From Nakamurella alba (GTDB lineage: Bacteria > Actinomycetota > Actinomycetes > Mycobacteriales > Nakamurellaceae), in the NCBI RefSeq assembly GCF_009707545.1, contig NZ_WLYK01000001.1, positions 1,054,001 through 1,118,000 of the forward strand: 64,000 nucleotides of DNA. Direction: 5' to 3'. Below, piece by piece: positions 12,134-21,053 of this stretch. The notes under the pieces were generated by a model. It did not search any database. It was not told the DNA's origin and saw only the letters and a program-made list of their open reading frames with translations. Both the position numbers and the translations under genes were made by a program. The first letter of the stretch is position 1, and every line of letters begins with the position of its first letter.

Positions 12134-12147
12134 TGAATAACTATTCG
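12134..12147. promoter_or_regulatory. Operator 4 of the GAATA-N2-TATTC family
   Basis: TGAATAACTATTCG; the core GAATAACTATTC (12135-12146) matches GAATANNTATTC at all ten fixed positions. It begins 20 nt from the inner edge of the TIM-barrel -10 box, exactly as at operator 1. Confidence 0.7.
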
Positions 12148-12166
12148 AAGCGGACTCGACAGTCAA

Positions 12167-12194
12167 AGTTTAGGCGTACTGGATCAGAAGTCAA
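12167..12194 (-). promoter_or_regulatory. Promoter of TIM-barrel isomerase gene
   Basis: On the minus strand TTGACT (12189-12194), a 16-nt spacer and TAAACT (12167-12172). Transcription would start near 12160, upstream of operator 4 at 12134-12147, leaving a leader of about 100 nt. Confidence 0.55.
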
Positions 12195-12211
12195 CAGGAG
12201 CAAGGAGTCCG

Positions 12212-12373
12212 GAGCGCCGGCTCGGCACGTCCGACCCGCGAGCGCCGGCTCGCCACGTCCGGTCGCTCGTCGGAATCGTGCGGTCGAGCATCGCAGCGAG
12301 GGACGAGCGAGAAGCGCAGGACGCGGGATCCCATCAAGGACGAGCGACCCGCGAGCGCCAGCTCGCAATGTCA
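12212..12373. repeat. Three REP-like hairpin copies behind ribBA
   Basis: A unit GAGCGCCRGCTCG followed by a CACGTCC-like or AATGTC-like tail occurs at 12212-12233, 12240-12261 and 12353-12373. Copies 2 and 3 fold as GCGAGC-GCCR-GCTCGC, a 6-bp stem with a tetraloop. They fill the 315-nt interval between the ribBA stop and the TIM-barrel start, together with that gene's promoter. They may terminate ribBA transcription, or be copies of a dispersed element. Confidence 0.6.
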
Positions 12374-12378
12374 CCGTC

Positions 12379-13638
12379 TCAGTCGATCGGGACCGGGACG
12401 TGCTCCACGATGTGGATGCCATAGCCCTCGTGCCCGGCCCGGCGCTGCGGGTGGTTGGTGAGCAGGCGCAGCGAGCGGACACCGAGGTCGGCCAGCACCT
12501 GCGCGCCGGTGCCGTACTCCCGGCTGTCCGCAGGCTCGTCGAGCTCGGGCAACGGCAGGTCGACGCCGGTGTCCTGCAGCTCGTAGGCGCGCAGCTTCTC
12601 CAGCAGCGGCACACCCCGGCCCTCGGCGCCGCGGATGTACAGCAGCACGCCGCGTCCCTCGGCGGCGATCGCCGCCAGCGAGGCGTTCAGCAGCCGGCCG
12701 CAGGCGCAGCGCCGGGATCCGAACACGTCACCGGTCACGCACTCGGAATGCACTCGGGTGAGCACGTTCTCGCCGTCCCCGATGTCGCCGAGGACCAGCG
12801 CCACGAACTCCCGTCCGGTGATCCTGGACCGGTAGCCGTGCACGGTGAACCGCCCGGCCTCGATGGGCAGGTTCGCCACCGCGACCTTCTCGATCTGCAC
12901 CTCGCGGGCCATCCGGTAGGACACCATCTGGGCGATCGAGATCAGCGCCAGGTCGTGGTCGTCGCAGAAGACCCGCAGCTCCTCGGTGCGGGCCATCTCC
13001 AGCGGGTCCTTCTCGCTGACGATCTCGCAGAGCACACCGGCGGGGGAGAGGCCGGCCATGGTGGCCAGGTCGATCGCGGCCTCGGTGTGCCCGGGGCGGA
13101 CCAGTACGCCGCCGTCGCGGGCGCGCAACGGGACCACGTGGCCGGGACGGTGGAAGTCCTCCGGCACGGCTGCCGGATCGGCCAGCCGGCGGATCGTCAG
13201 CGCCCGATCGGCGGCCGAGATGCCGGTGACCACGCCGACGGCGTCGACGGTCACGGTGTACGCCGTGCCGCGCGGGTCCTGGTTGACCCGGGACATCGGC
13301 GGCAGCGCGAGCCGGTCGGCCTCCGCCTCAGTGACCGGGGCGCAGATGTACCCGGAGGAGTAGCGGACGGTGAAGGCGATGGTGCCGGCGGTCGCGAGCT
13401 CCGCGGCGAAGATGATGTCGCCTTCGTTCTCCCGGTCCTCGTCGTCGACGACCACGACCGGCCGGCCGTCGGCGATCTCCGCGACCGCGAATTCGATGCT
13501 GTCCAGACCGGAGGTGCCGCGGTTGCGGGAGACGTGGTGGTGCCGGGGCGGCAGCAGGCCGGATCCGACGTAGGTGTCCACCGCGGCGTCGCCGGTGTCC
13601 CCGGACGTGCCGTTCCGGTCGGTCCCGTGCTGCTCCAT
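12379..13638 (-). CDS. ribBA: Bifunctional DHBP synthase / GTP cyclohydrolase II
   Basis: Riboflavin biosynthesis enzyme of 419 residues. The RibB domain (about 40-245) has [10 protein letters not shown], forming dihydroxybutanone phosphate from ribulose 5-phosphate. The RibA domain has zinc cysteines in [18 protein letters not shown] and [10 protein letters not shown], which keeps the Asp and Arg positions needed for catalysis. Deviations: [13 protein letters not shown] has one extra residue relative to the usual RQEGRGIGL, the VEAN stretch is missing, and the C-terminus is short. ATG 13638 is preceded by GGGAGGAG. No FMN riboswitch fits in the 79-nt gap upstream. It stands alone, so it may be a paralogue of a canonical rib-operon copy. 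Confidence 0.88.
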   Translation of the reverse strand: MEQHGTDRNGTSGDTGDAAVDTYVGSGLLPPRHHHVSRNRGTSGLDSIEFAVAEIADGRPVVVVDDEDRENEGDIIFAAELATAGTIAFTVRYSSGYICAPVTEAEADRLALPPMSRVNQDPRGTAYTVTVDAVGVVTGISAADRALTIRRLADPAAVPEDFHRPGHVVPLRARDGGVLVRPGHTEAAIDLATMAGLSPAGVLCEIVSEKDPLEMARTEELRVFCDDHDLALISIAQMVSYRMAREVQIEKVAVANLPIEAGRFTVHGYRSRITGREFVALVLGDIGDGENVLTRVHSECVTGDVFGSRRCACGRLLNASLAAIAAEGRGVLLYIRGAEGRGVPLLEKLRAYELQDTGVDLPLPELDEPADSREYGTGAQVLADLGVRSLRLLTNHPQRRAGHEGYGIHIVEHVPVPID

Positions 13639-13717
13639 CGGCCCGTACTCCTCCCGGCCGGAGCGGCGGCCCGGCCTCACTGCATGGGCGTGCAGTATCC
13701 CACGCCACCCCGATCGC

Positions 13718-14848
13718 TCACTCCTTCCGCCCGTACACCACCTCGAGACCCAGCATGTCCGCCAGGGAGCGGATCTCGCGGTCGACGGCGGCCCGGGTGC
13801 GGGCACCGAACGGGACGTCCTCGTGCACGGCGTTCACCCGGAGCAGGCCGTCCTTGCGCTCGGCGGCGAGATCGGCCTTGCCGACGAGCCAGTCGTCGTG
13901 CAGCACCGGCAGGGCGAAGTAGCCCCAACGCCGCTTCGCCGCCGGCTTGTACATCTCGAGCTGGTAGTCGAAGCCGAAGAGCGCCTCCATCCGCGCCCGG
14001 TCGGAGACCAGCCGGTCGAAGGGGGACAGCAGCGCGGTCCGCCCGCGGAAGCTGCCGCGGGCGGCCTCCAGCGCCTCCGGGTCCACCCGCCAGGCGCCGC
14101 GCACGCCCTCGACGGTCGCAGGGATCCCGGCCGCCGCGACGACCACCGGCTCGACCATGGCCTCCGGCCCTTTGCCGCGGGCGATGCCGAGCGATCGCAG
14201 TCGCCGACGGTCCCGCTCGAGCGCGGCCTCCGGCTCCGGGACCACCTCGGTGTCCGGGAACACCCGCTCGGCGAGATCCCAGAGCTTGTCCTGTCCTTCG
14301 TGCCCGGCGACCGCCACCTCGCCGCGGCGCACCATGCAGGCCAGCAACTGCAGCACGTTGCGGTTGTTGTTCCAGCCGCTGGAGGCCCACGGCCGGTCGC
14401 ACTCGTCCGGGATCTCCCGCGCGGTCAGCGGGCCGTCGGTGGACAGCCGGACCATGATGCTGCGCCGGCACCGGTCGTTGTCCAGCACCCACTGCCGGGT
14501 GTTGATCTCCCAGCCGACCAGGCCCTCGCCGGTCCGCCAGTGCTCCATCTCCGCCCGGTACAACGCCATGTCCTCCGCCGGCCGGGCCAGCCCGCGGTAC
14601 TCGACCAGCCGGTGGTCGGCCAGCGCGGCGGCCAGCTCCGCGGGGGAGTAGGTGGCACCCATCCGGCTCCAGGCGATCAGGTCGGCGCTGTGCGCCACCG
14701 CGTTGGTGCGGTCGAGCGTGAGATGGGTGAGGTGGTGAACCATTTCGAGCAGGTCGGTGGGCCGGTCCCGGGTGAGCAACTGGGCCTGCACGGCGATGCG
14801 GCGCGCGTCGTCGCGGGTGAGCTCGACGGCCGCCGGCGCTACTGCCAT
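13718..14848 (-). CDS. Winged-helix protein of the AlkZ/YcaQ DNA glycosylase family
   Basis: Protein of 376 residues of the HTH_42 (DUF1006) family, which includes Streptomyces AlkZ and E. coli YcaQ, DNA glycosylases that remove bulky alkyl or crosslink adducts. Residues 20-25 read VQAQLL; the Q21-x-Q23 spacing matches the catalytic QxQ motif described for AlkZ-type members. [19 protein letters not shown] and the C-terminal [18 protein letters not shown] are typical family blocks. It lies 36 nt downstream of the GH63-like gene on the same strand, without an evident functional link. Confidence 0.82.
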   Translation of the reverse strand: MAVAPAAVELTRDDARRIAVQAQLLTRDRPTDLLEMVHHLTHLTLDRTNAVAHSADLIAWSRMGATYSPAELAAALADHRLVEYRGLARPAEDMALYRAEMEHWRTGEGLVGWEINTRQWVLDNDRCRRSIMVRLSTDGPLTAREIPDECDRPWASSGWNNNRNVLQLLACMVRRGEVAVAGHEGQDKLWDLAERVFPDTEVVPEPEAALERDRRRLRSLGIARGKGPEAMVEPVVVAAAGIPATVEGVRGAWRVDPEALEAARGSFRGRTALLSPFDRLVSDRARMEALFGFDYQLEMYKPAAKRRWGYFALPVLHDDWLVGKADLAAERKDGLLRVNAVHEDVPFGARTRAAVDREIRSLADMLGLEVVYGRKE

Positions 14849-14884
14849 GCAGCGACAGTAGCGCCGACGGTCTTCTCGGCACCC

Positions 14885-17380
14885 CTACCAGCGGACGGTG
14901 GTCGTGCCCTTCCGGACCAGGAACGTCCGCGGCAGCGCCCCGGGCGGCGTCACGATGATCACCGTCGGTGCGGTGGCCTTGACGGTGAAGCCGCCGGTCC
15001 GGCCGATCACCGCGTCCCGGGCGACGATCCGACCGCCGATTGCGGAGACCACGATCCGACCGTCCTGCCGCAGCAGGGTGCTGCGGGCGTCCGCGGACAC
15101 CGACCACAGGTGACCCTTGAGCGGCACGTTCTCCACGGTGTTCCGTCCCGGCAGGCCCAGGGTGCCGAACCGGAAACCCTTGACGGAGCCCCAAGGTTCG
15201 TCACCGATCAGCTCCGAGGTGCTCATCAGCGGCATCAGGTTGGACCACGAGTAGGTGCGCCACGTGGTGTCGGTCGCGGCGGAATTGATGAGCTGGCCGG
15301 GCTCGGCGTCGAAGTACTCCGGGAACCAGCCGAGTTCCTTCCAGGTGGTGAGCCACATCGCGGTCGACTTCGACGCCAGCGTCGCAGCCTCGGCGTCGAA
15401 CCCGTACCGCTTGAGGCCGTCGTAGACGGTGGCGTTCATGGGCGGCCAGGCGGCACCCTGCCACTCCTCGCAGGCGTCCTCCTCGTTCCAGCTCTGGAAG
15501 TACCGGAAGGCGTCACTGGACTCGTGCACGTCGCCGGCGGCGCAGAAGGCCGGATCGTTCCGGGCCACGCTCGGGATCACGTACTCGCCACCGAACTCGG
15601 CCGGGTTCTGCAGGTGATCCTTGACCAGGGTGGCCGCCCGGGCCGGCGTCGCCAGCCCGCCGAACAGCGGGTAGAACACCGTCGGGGTGACCGTCGGCTC
15701 CCAGCTGCCGTCCAGGTACCGGTTGAGGTAGAGACCGCGGTCGGCATTCCACAGCCGGCTGTTCATCCGCTCGGCCAGTTGTGCGTGCAGCGCCTGGTAG
15801 GAGGCGGCCTCGGCCGGCCGGCCCAGCTCGGTGGCCATCCGGGCCAGGGTGTCGGCGAACAGGCCGTAGTAGGAGTTGAGCGCGACGTCGGTCAGGTTCG
15901 TGTTCTGCCGGGTGTCCGTCCCGCCGACCTTCGGGATCTCGACATAACCGTAGTACTGGGGACTGTCGTCCAGACCCAGGTGGTTGCCGCGGCCGCCGGG
16001 CCGGTCCTCCACCCACGGACTCTCCAGCAGGCCGTCCTTGTCGGTGTCGAACTCGGGCATCCGGGCGATGTAGGCCGCCATCTTCGGGTAGACGAGATCC
16101 AGGATGCTGCGGTCACCGGTGCGGGTGTAGGCGCGCCAGGCGGCGTAGGCGTGCATGGGACCGGCGTTCAACTGGTCGTAGCGGGGCCCGCCCTGGTCGT
16201 AGAAGTCGCGGATGTGGTCCAGCGCGGTGGCCGGGTCGACGTTGGTCGCGGTGATCGCGTCCCAGCCGGAGTCCCAGCCGAGGAAGATGTCGTCGCCGCC
16301 GCCGCCCAGACCCCACATGATGAAGGACCTGTCGTACTTCTCGTCCCAGTTCTCGTTGAGCGACATGGCATCCCGCAGGTAGGTCGCCGCCTGGCCGGTG
16401 GGTCCGGACCCGTGCAGCGTGCCGGTGTCCGCGGCGGCCCGGGCCTTGTCGAGGATCCGCAGGATCTCCGCCTGGCCGAGCCGGCGCGCCGGTGTCGGGG
16501 AGTCGCCGACCTGCGCCCGGAAGGTGACGGTCTCGCCCTTGGTCAGTTCGAAGCGCTGGGTGAAGGCCCCGGTCCCGGCGTTGGCGGGCTTGCCGACCAT
16601 CCCGGCCAGCATGTCCGGCACTCCCGCATACCCTGCGGTGGCGTCCGGCAGTTGGGTGGTGTCCAGCCGGAAGTGCCCGGTGACCGCGGCATCCCGCACG
16701 CCGGCCGAGGTGCCGACGATCGACCGGTCACCATCCGGGAGGTAGCTGCTCGGCTCCGCCCAGGGCGGGCTCGCCTGCAGGAAGACCGTGGTGTCGTCGG
16801 TGAGAGCGGTGGCTGCGCCGACGATCTCGCCGGCGCCGGTGACGGAGTAGCGGATCCGGACCGTGCGCTTGTCCCGCTGCTTGGCCTCGTAGGTGGCCCG
16901 GAACCCGGGCAGCTGCGCGGTCGCCGCGGCGACCTCCTCGGCCGACCAGTCCTCCGGGTGGTCGATGGTGGTCTGCAGTGCGTCGAGTTTCGCCTGGGTG
17001 ATCACCCGGTCGCCGGTGGTCACCTGGATCTCGTAGTAGGAACCGTCCGGAGTGACCGGGCCGAACTTCTCGATGCTGGGCACCATGTTCTCGTCGATCA
17101 CCTTGCCGTCCTTGGTGAGCAGGTCGAAGGACAGCGAGAACCGGCTCTGGCCCTGGCCGACGAGCAGGGCGCCGTTGAACTCCTGCTCCTTGAAGCCGGG
17201 CATGGCGAACGGCAGGCTGCGCGCATCCAGGCCGGGTGGCGTCGGTGCGGCCGGTGCGGCAGCCGCTCCTGGTGGTGCCTGGGCGGAGACGAGCCCGGGT
17301 GCCAGGCCGGCGATCAGCAGAGCGGCGAGCGCGGTGGACACGCCGGTGCGCAGTGGTCGGAGGGAGCGTCGCGAGAGCAT
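14885..17380 (-). CDS. Secreted GH63-like (MGH1-type) glycosidase
   Basis: Exported protein of 831 residues. ATG 17380 starts a signal peptide (MLSRRSLRPLRTG, hydrophobic core, cleavage after VSAQA). Residues about 40-300 are beta-rich. Residues about 320-750 form an alpha/alpha-barrel with MWGLGGGGDDIFLGWDSGWDA, PKMAAYIARM and WQGAAWPPMNATVYDGL, as in GH63 and mannosylglycerate-hydrolase-like enzymes. Substrate is unknown; an alpha-glucoside or alpha-mannoside is usual. It is divergent from the GH127-like gene and shares a matching operator pair, so both probably answer to one plant-polysaccharide signal. Confidence 0.8.
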   Translation of the reverse strand: MLSRRSLRPLRTGVSTALAALLIAGLAPGLVSAQAPPGAAAAPAAPTPPGLDARSLPFAMPGFKEQEFNGALLVGQGQSRFSLSFDLLTKDGKVIDENMVPSIEKFGPVTPDGSYYEIQVTTGDRVITQAKLDALQTTIDHPEDWSAEEVAAATAQLPGFRATYEAKQRDKRTVRIRYSVTGAGEIVGAATALTDDTTVFLQASPPWAEPSSYLPDGDRSIVGTSAGVRDAAVTGHFRLDTTQLPDATAGYAGVPDMLAGMVGKPANAGTGAFTQRFELTKGETVTFRAQVGDSPTPARRLGQAEILRILDKARAAADTGTLHGSGPTGQAATYLRDAMSLNENWDEKYDRSFIMWGLGGGGDDIFLGWDSGWDAITATNVDPATALDHIRDFYDQGGPRYDQLNAGPMHAYAAWRAYTRTGDRSILDLVYPKMAAYIARMPEFDTDKDGLLESPWVEDRPGGRGNHLGLDDSPQYYGYVEIPKVGGTDTRQNTNLTDVALNSYYGLFADTLARMATELGRPAEAASYQALHAQLAERMNSRLWNADRGLYLNRYLDGSWEPTVTPTVFYPLFGGLATPARAATLVKDHLQNPAEFGGEYVIPSVARNDPAFCAAGDVHESSDAFRYFQSWNEEDACEEWQGAAWPPMNATVYDGLKRYGFDAEAATLASKSTAMWLTTWKELGWFPEYFDAEPGQLINSAATDTTWRTYSWSNLMPLMSTSELIGDEPWGSVKGFRFGTLGLPGRNTVENVPLKGHLWSVSADARSTLLRQDGRIVVSAIGGRIVARDAVIGRTGGFTVKATAPTVIIVTPPGALPRTFLVRKGTTTVRW

Positions 17381-17424
17381 GGGGAACCCCTTTGTCCCTG
17401 GGGCGGGCCGGCAGAGCACCCGAC

Positions 17425-17442
17425 GATGTGAACGCTAACATC
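17425..17442. promoter_or_regulatory. LacI-type operator A (GH63-like side)
   Basis: GATGTGAACGCTAACATC is palindromic at 14 of 18 positions and resembles operators of LacI-family regulators. It sits just downstream of the predicted -10 of the GH63-like gene, 45 nt before its ATG. Operator B at 17648-17663 matches it at 12 of 15 bases on the opposite strand. Confidence 0.65.
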
Positions 17443-17445
17443 GCC

Positions 17446-17475
17446 AGCATGACCGGCGCCGGAAAGAGTCGTCAA
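17446..17475 (-). promoter_or_regulatory. Promoter of GH63-like gene
   Basis: Minus-strand TTGACG (17470-17475), an 18-nt spacer and CATGCT (17446-17451). The -35 is good, the -10 weak. Operator A begins 4 nt beyond the -10. Confidence 0.4.
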
Positions 17476-17622
17476 TAGTCCGTTCGTGGTTCACCGGCGA
17501 TCGGAAAGCACACAACGCCCGACATTGTCCGATTTCTCCGAGTGCACACGAACGAATTTCGCGGACTTGCGAAGCCGATTGCCGGTCAACGGATCTCGAA
17601 CGATCTCGTGCGACCCGGGGTA

Positions 17623-17652
17623 TTGCCCGATCCGTGTCCGACTGCGTATGTT
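17623..17652 (+). promoter_or_regulatory. Promoter of GH127-like gene
   Basis: TTGCCC (17623-17628), an 18-nt spacer and TATGTT (17647-17652). The -10 is overlapped by operator B, so a bound repressor would block polymerase directly. The leader to GTG 17749 would be about 90 nt. Confidence 0.5.
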
Positions 17653-17663
17653 AACGCTCACCT
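17648..17663. promoter_or_regulatory. LacI-type operator B (GH127-like side)
   Basis: ATGTTAACGCTCACCT, the inverted counterpart of operator A, overlapping the -10 of the GH127-like promoter. The two operators are 222 bp apart centre to centre, a distance at which looping is possible. No lacI gene is in the window. Confidence 0.65.
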
Positions 17664-17748
17664 CCGAGTGAGGCGTCCGGATCCGGTCCCGTTCCTACGG
17701 CCGTCGACACCCCGGAGCCACGACGACTTCGACGACGAAGGAGCTCCC

Positions 17749-20379
17749 GTGCCCGCATCCCCGAATCATCCCTTCGTGCACCCCCGGCCGGAGGGGACGG
17801 TGGCCCGTCGCCGTTTCCTGCAGGCCGGTGCCGCGCTCGCCGCCGGTGGTGCGGTGCTGCCGCTGGTGCCCACCGCCGCCGGCGCCGCGACCACACCCGT
17901 CCCGACCACACCCGTCCCGGCCCCGACGGCGCCCGGAGCTCCGGCGGCGGCCGGCCGGGCCGCCCCGAAACTGTCGGCGCGGGCACTGAAGGACGTCCAG
18001 CTGCTGGACAGCCGGTACCGGCAGAACATGCGTCGCACCGCGGCGTACCTCGCCTTCGTCGACCCGGACCGGATGCTGCACACCTTCCGCACCAACGTGG
18101 GTCTGCCCAGCACCGCGGAACCGTGCGGTGGCTGGGAGGCGCCGGACGTCCAGCTGCGCGGTCACTCGATGGGGCACCTGCTGTCCGGGCTGGCACTGTC
18201 CGCGGGGAACACCGGTGACGCCGCGCTGATCGCGAAGAGCCGGTACCTGGTGTCCTCGCTCGCCGAGTGCCAGGCGGCGTCGCCGGCCGCCGGGTTCACA
18301 CCCGGCTATCTGTCCGCGTTCGGCGAGCAGGCCTTCGTCGACATCGAGAACGGCCGGAACGTCTGGGCGCCGTACTACACGATCCACAAGATCCTGGCCG
18401 GGATGATCGACCAGTACCTGCATCTCGGCAACGAGCAGGCCCTGGAGGTGGCGCGCGGCATCGCCTCCTGGGTCGACGCCCGCACCTCGGTGCTGCCCCG
18501 CCCGCAGCTGCAGACGATGCTCAAGATCGAGTTCGGCGGGATGAACGAGTCCCTGGCCGATCTGTACGCGATCACCGCGGATCCGCTGCATCTGACACTG
18601 GCGCAGCGGTTCGACGAGGACGTGCTGTTCGACCCGCTGGCCGCCCGCACCGACACCCTGGCCGGCCGGCACGCCAACACCGACCTGGCGAAGATCGTTG
18701 GGGCCGCGGCCGAGTGGGAGATGACCGGCGAGGCGCGGTACCGCACCATCGCCACCTACTTCTGGGACCAGGTGGTACGCCACCACAGCTACGTGATCGG
18801 CGGCAACTCCAACGCCGAGTTCTTCGGCGAGCCGGACCAGGTGGCCAGCTTCCTGGGCGAGAACTCCTGCGAGAACTGCAACACCTACAACATGATCAAG
18901 CTGTCCCGGCGGCTGTTCCTGATGGACCCGTCGCGCACCGAGTACGTGGACTACATCGAGTGGTCGTTGCTCAACCAGATGTTGGGGGAGCAGGACCCGG
19001 ACTCGGCGCACGGGTTCGTCACGTACTACACCGGTCTGGCCTCCACCGCGCGGCGCAAGGTCAAGGAAGGGCTGGAGGCGGCGCCCGGGTCCTACAGCAG
19101 CGACTACGACAACTTCTCCTGCGACCACGGCACGGCGATGGAGACGCACTCCAAGTTCGCCGACTCGGTGTGGTTCACCCAGCCCGGCATCGCCTGGCTG
19201 AACCTGTTCGTGCCCAGCGAGTTCGACTGGACGGAGCAGGGCGTGCGGCTGCGTGTCGACACGGCCTTCCCGACCAACGGCCGGATCACCGTGACGGTCA
19301 CCGGGTCCGGCCGGTTCGCGGTGAAGGTGCGCATCCCGGCGTGGGTCTCGCGCAAGCGATCCGTCGGGCTCACGGTCAACGGCCGGTCGACGGGGATCCG
19401 GGTCACGCCCGGCAGCTATGCCACCGTGGACCGGCAGTGGCGCTCCGGCGACCGCATCGGGCTCGACCTGCCGATGGACATCGCGTGGCTGCCGGCGCCG
19501 GACAACGCCGCCGTCCAGGCCGTCGCCTACGGACCGCTGGTGCTGGCCGGCCGGTTCGGTGACAACCCGACCCCGGCGATCCCGGTCGTCGCACCCACCA
19601 GCCTGCGCCGGGCATCCGGCAACGACTTCACGCTGTCGGTGGCGGGACGCAGCGTGCGGCTGTCCCCGTTCATGGACGTGCACCACGAGAACTACCAGGT
19701 CTACTGGTGTGTCCCGCCGCGATCGTCGGCGCCGAAGGTGGTGGCCGCCTACGGGTTCGACGAGGCGGACGGCCCGGCGAAGGAGGCGAAGGGGCGGGCC
19801 GGTGCCGCGATCCTGCGGCCCGGCGCCACCCGCACCGCGGGCCGGAGCGGCGGTCGCGCGGTGGTGATGGACGGCGTCGCCGGTCACGTGGAGCTGCCGG
19901 CCGGGCTGCCGAAAGGTCTGTCCGAGCTGACCGTCTCGGTGTGGGCGCGGGTGGACACCATCGCCAACAGTGCGCGGGTCTTCGATCTCGGCTTCAACGT
20001 CAACAGCTACTTCTTCCTCACCCCGCGGACCGGGCTGAACAAGGCCCGGGCCGCGCTCAAGCTCAGCGGGATGGAGGCGGAGGACTTCATCGACGCGGCG
20101 GTGGCGCTGCCGCAGGGAGCGTGGACGCACGTGGCGGTGACCCTCGGCAAGGACGGCGGGAAGTTCTACGTCGACGGTGTGCTGTCCGGCAGCAACCCGG
20201 CTCTACAGATGTCACCGTTGCTGATCGGCGCGACCCAGCACAATTACCTGGGTCGGTCGCAGAACCGCAAACACCCCTACCTGCACGGCGCCGTCGACGA
20301 CTTCCGGCTGTTCGGTGTCGCGCTCGGGGCGAAGGACATCGCTGCCCTGCACGCCGGGACCTTCACGCGGTATCGCTGA
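17749..20379 (+). CDS. Secreted GH127-like beta-L-arabinofuranosidase with LamG-type domain
   Basis: Tat-type exported enzyme of 876 residues. GTG 17749 follows AAGGAG by 5 nt, and VARRRFLQAGAAL supplies the twin arginines. The catalytic part (about 85-630) is the DUF1680/GH127 alpha/alpha barrel, acting on beta-L-arabinofuranosides in plant glycans. The motif ENCNTYN at 375-381 gives the Glu-x-Cys zinc pair, and FSCDHGT gives Cys458, the nucleophile position in the family. The next residue is Asp459, where known enzymes have a second zinc cysteine. From about residue 660 a concanavalin/LamG-type domain (LSVWARVDTIANSARVFDLG) probably binds carbohydrate. Divergent from the GH63-like gene. Confidence 0.85.
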   Translation: MPASPNHPFVHPRPEGTVARRRFLQAGAALAAGGAVLPLVPTAAGAATTPVPTTPVPAPTAPGAPAAAGRAAPKLSARALKDVQLLDSRYRQNMRRTAAYLAFVDPDRMLHTFRTNVGLPSTAEPCGGWEAPDVQLRGHSMGHLLSGLALSAGNTGDAALIAKSRYLVSSLAECQAASPAAGFTPGYLSAFGEQAFVDIENGRNVWAPYYTIHKILAGMIDQYLHLGNEQALEVARGIASWVDARTSVLPRPQLQTMLKIEFGGMNESLADLYAITADPLHLTLAQRFDEDVLFDPLAARTDTLAGRHANTDLAKIVGAAAEWEMTGEARYRTIATYFWDQVVRHHSYVIGGNSNAEFFGEPDQVASFLGENSCENCNTYNMIKLSRRLFLMDPSRTEYVDYIEWSLLNQMLGEQDPDSAHGFVTYYTGLASTARRKVKEGLEAAPGSYSSDYDNFSCDHGTAMETHSKFADSVWFTQPGIAWLNLFVPSEFDWTEQGVRLRVDTAFPTNGRITVTVTGSGRFAVKVRIPAWVSRKRSVGLTVNGRSTGIRVTPGSYATVDRQWRSGDRIGLDLPMDIAWLPAPDNAAVQAVAYGPLVLAGRFGDNPTPAIPVVAPTSLRRASGNDFTLSVAGRSVRLSPFMDVHHENYQVYWCVPPRSSAPKVVAAYGFDEADGPAKEAKGRAGAAILRPGATRTAGRSGGRAVVMDGVAGHVELPAGLPKGLSELTVSVWARVDTIANSARVFDLGFNVNSYFFLTPRTGLNKARAALKLSGMEAEDFIDAAVALPQGAWTHVAVTLGKDGGKFYVDGVLSGSNPALQMSPLLIGATQHNYLGRSQNRKHPYLHGAVDDFRLFGVALGAKDIAALHAGTFTRYR

Positions 20380-20396
20380 ACCGGTACTTTCCGGAC

Positions 20397-21020
20397 ATGA
20401 CTGACGACGTCGTCCGGGCGGAACGGTTGGCACTGGCGGACCGGCTGGCGGGGCTGCCACCGGAGCAGTGGTCGATGCCGAGCCTGTGCGGTCGGTGGAC
20501 AGTACGGCAGGTGCTCGGTCACCTGGTCACGCCGTTCCTGGTGAGCGCGCCGGCCATGGGGCGCAAGATGCTGCGGTACCGCGGCATCTCGGCCGCCATG
20601 GACGGCGCGGCGCGGGAACTCGCCGCGCGGCCGTGGGACGACCTGGTCGACGCGCTGCGGAGCAACGCAGGGACGCGGTTCCGGCCGCCGGGACTTCCGC
20701 CGACGGCACCGCTCATCGACATCGTCGTGCACAGCGCGGACATCCGATGGGGGCTGGGCGACGAGCGGGTCGATCACGGTGACCCGGCGCGGATCCTGCC
20801 CGGGCTCGACTTCCTGGTCTCGCCGCGGGCCCGTCTCGGGTTCGTCCCGCGGGGCCGGCTGGCCGGGCTGCGCTGGACGGTCACCGACGCCGGCTGGTCC
20901 CACGGGTCGGGGGCACCGGTCAGCGGCACCGCCCTGGCGGTGGCCCGGGGCATGCTCGGCCGCCCGGATGCCCGGCCGTTGCTCGCGGGACCGGGCGTCG
21001 AGGTGCTCGCCGACAGGTAG
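20397..21020 (+). CDS. DinB/maleylpyruvate isomerase-family protein
   Basis: Protein of 207 residues of the mycothiol-dependent maleylpyruvate isomerase N-terminal/DinB four-helix family. LCGRWTVRQVLGHLVTPF is the usual N-terminal block with one of the metal-ligand histidines, and IDIVVHSADIRW carries another histidine. Members use mycothiol or bacillithiol in thiol transfers; the substrate here is unknown. ATG 20397 begins 17 nt after the GH127-like stop, so it may be co-transcribed. ArsR and SRPBCC genes follow. Confidence 0.8.
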   Translation: MTDDVVRAERLALADRLAGLPPEQWSMPSLCGRWTVRQVLGHLVTPFLVSAPAMGRKMLRYRGISAAMDGAARELAARPWDDLVDALRSNAGTRFRPPGLPPTAPLIDIVVHSADIRWGLGDERVDHGDPARILPGLDFLVSPRARLGFVPRGRLAGLRWTVTDAGWSHGSGAPVSGTALAVARGMLGRPDARPLLAGPGVEVLADR

Positions 21021-21038
21021 CGAACAAGGGTTGCTCTT

Positions 21039-21053
21039 CACGAACGGTTCGTG
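21039..21053. promoter_or_regulatory. Palindromic operator overlapping the arsR-type start
   Basis: CACGAACGGTTCGTG is a perfect 7-1-7 palindrome whose last three bases are the GTG used as start of the ArsR-type gene. A dimer bound here would block initiation, consistent with autorepression. Confidence 0.55.
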
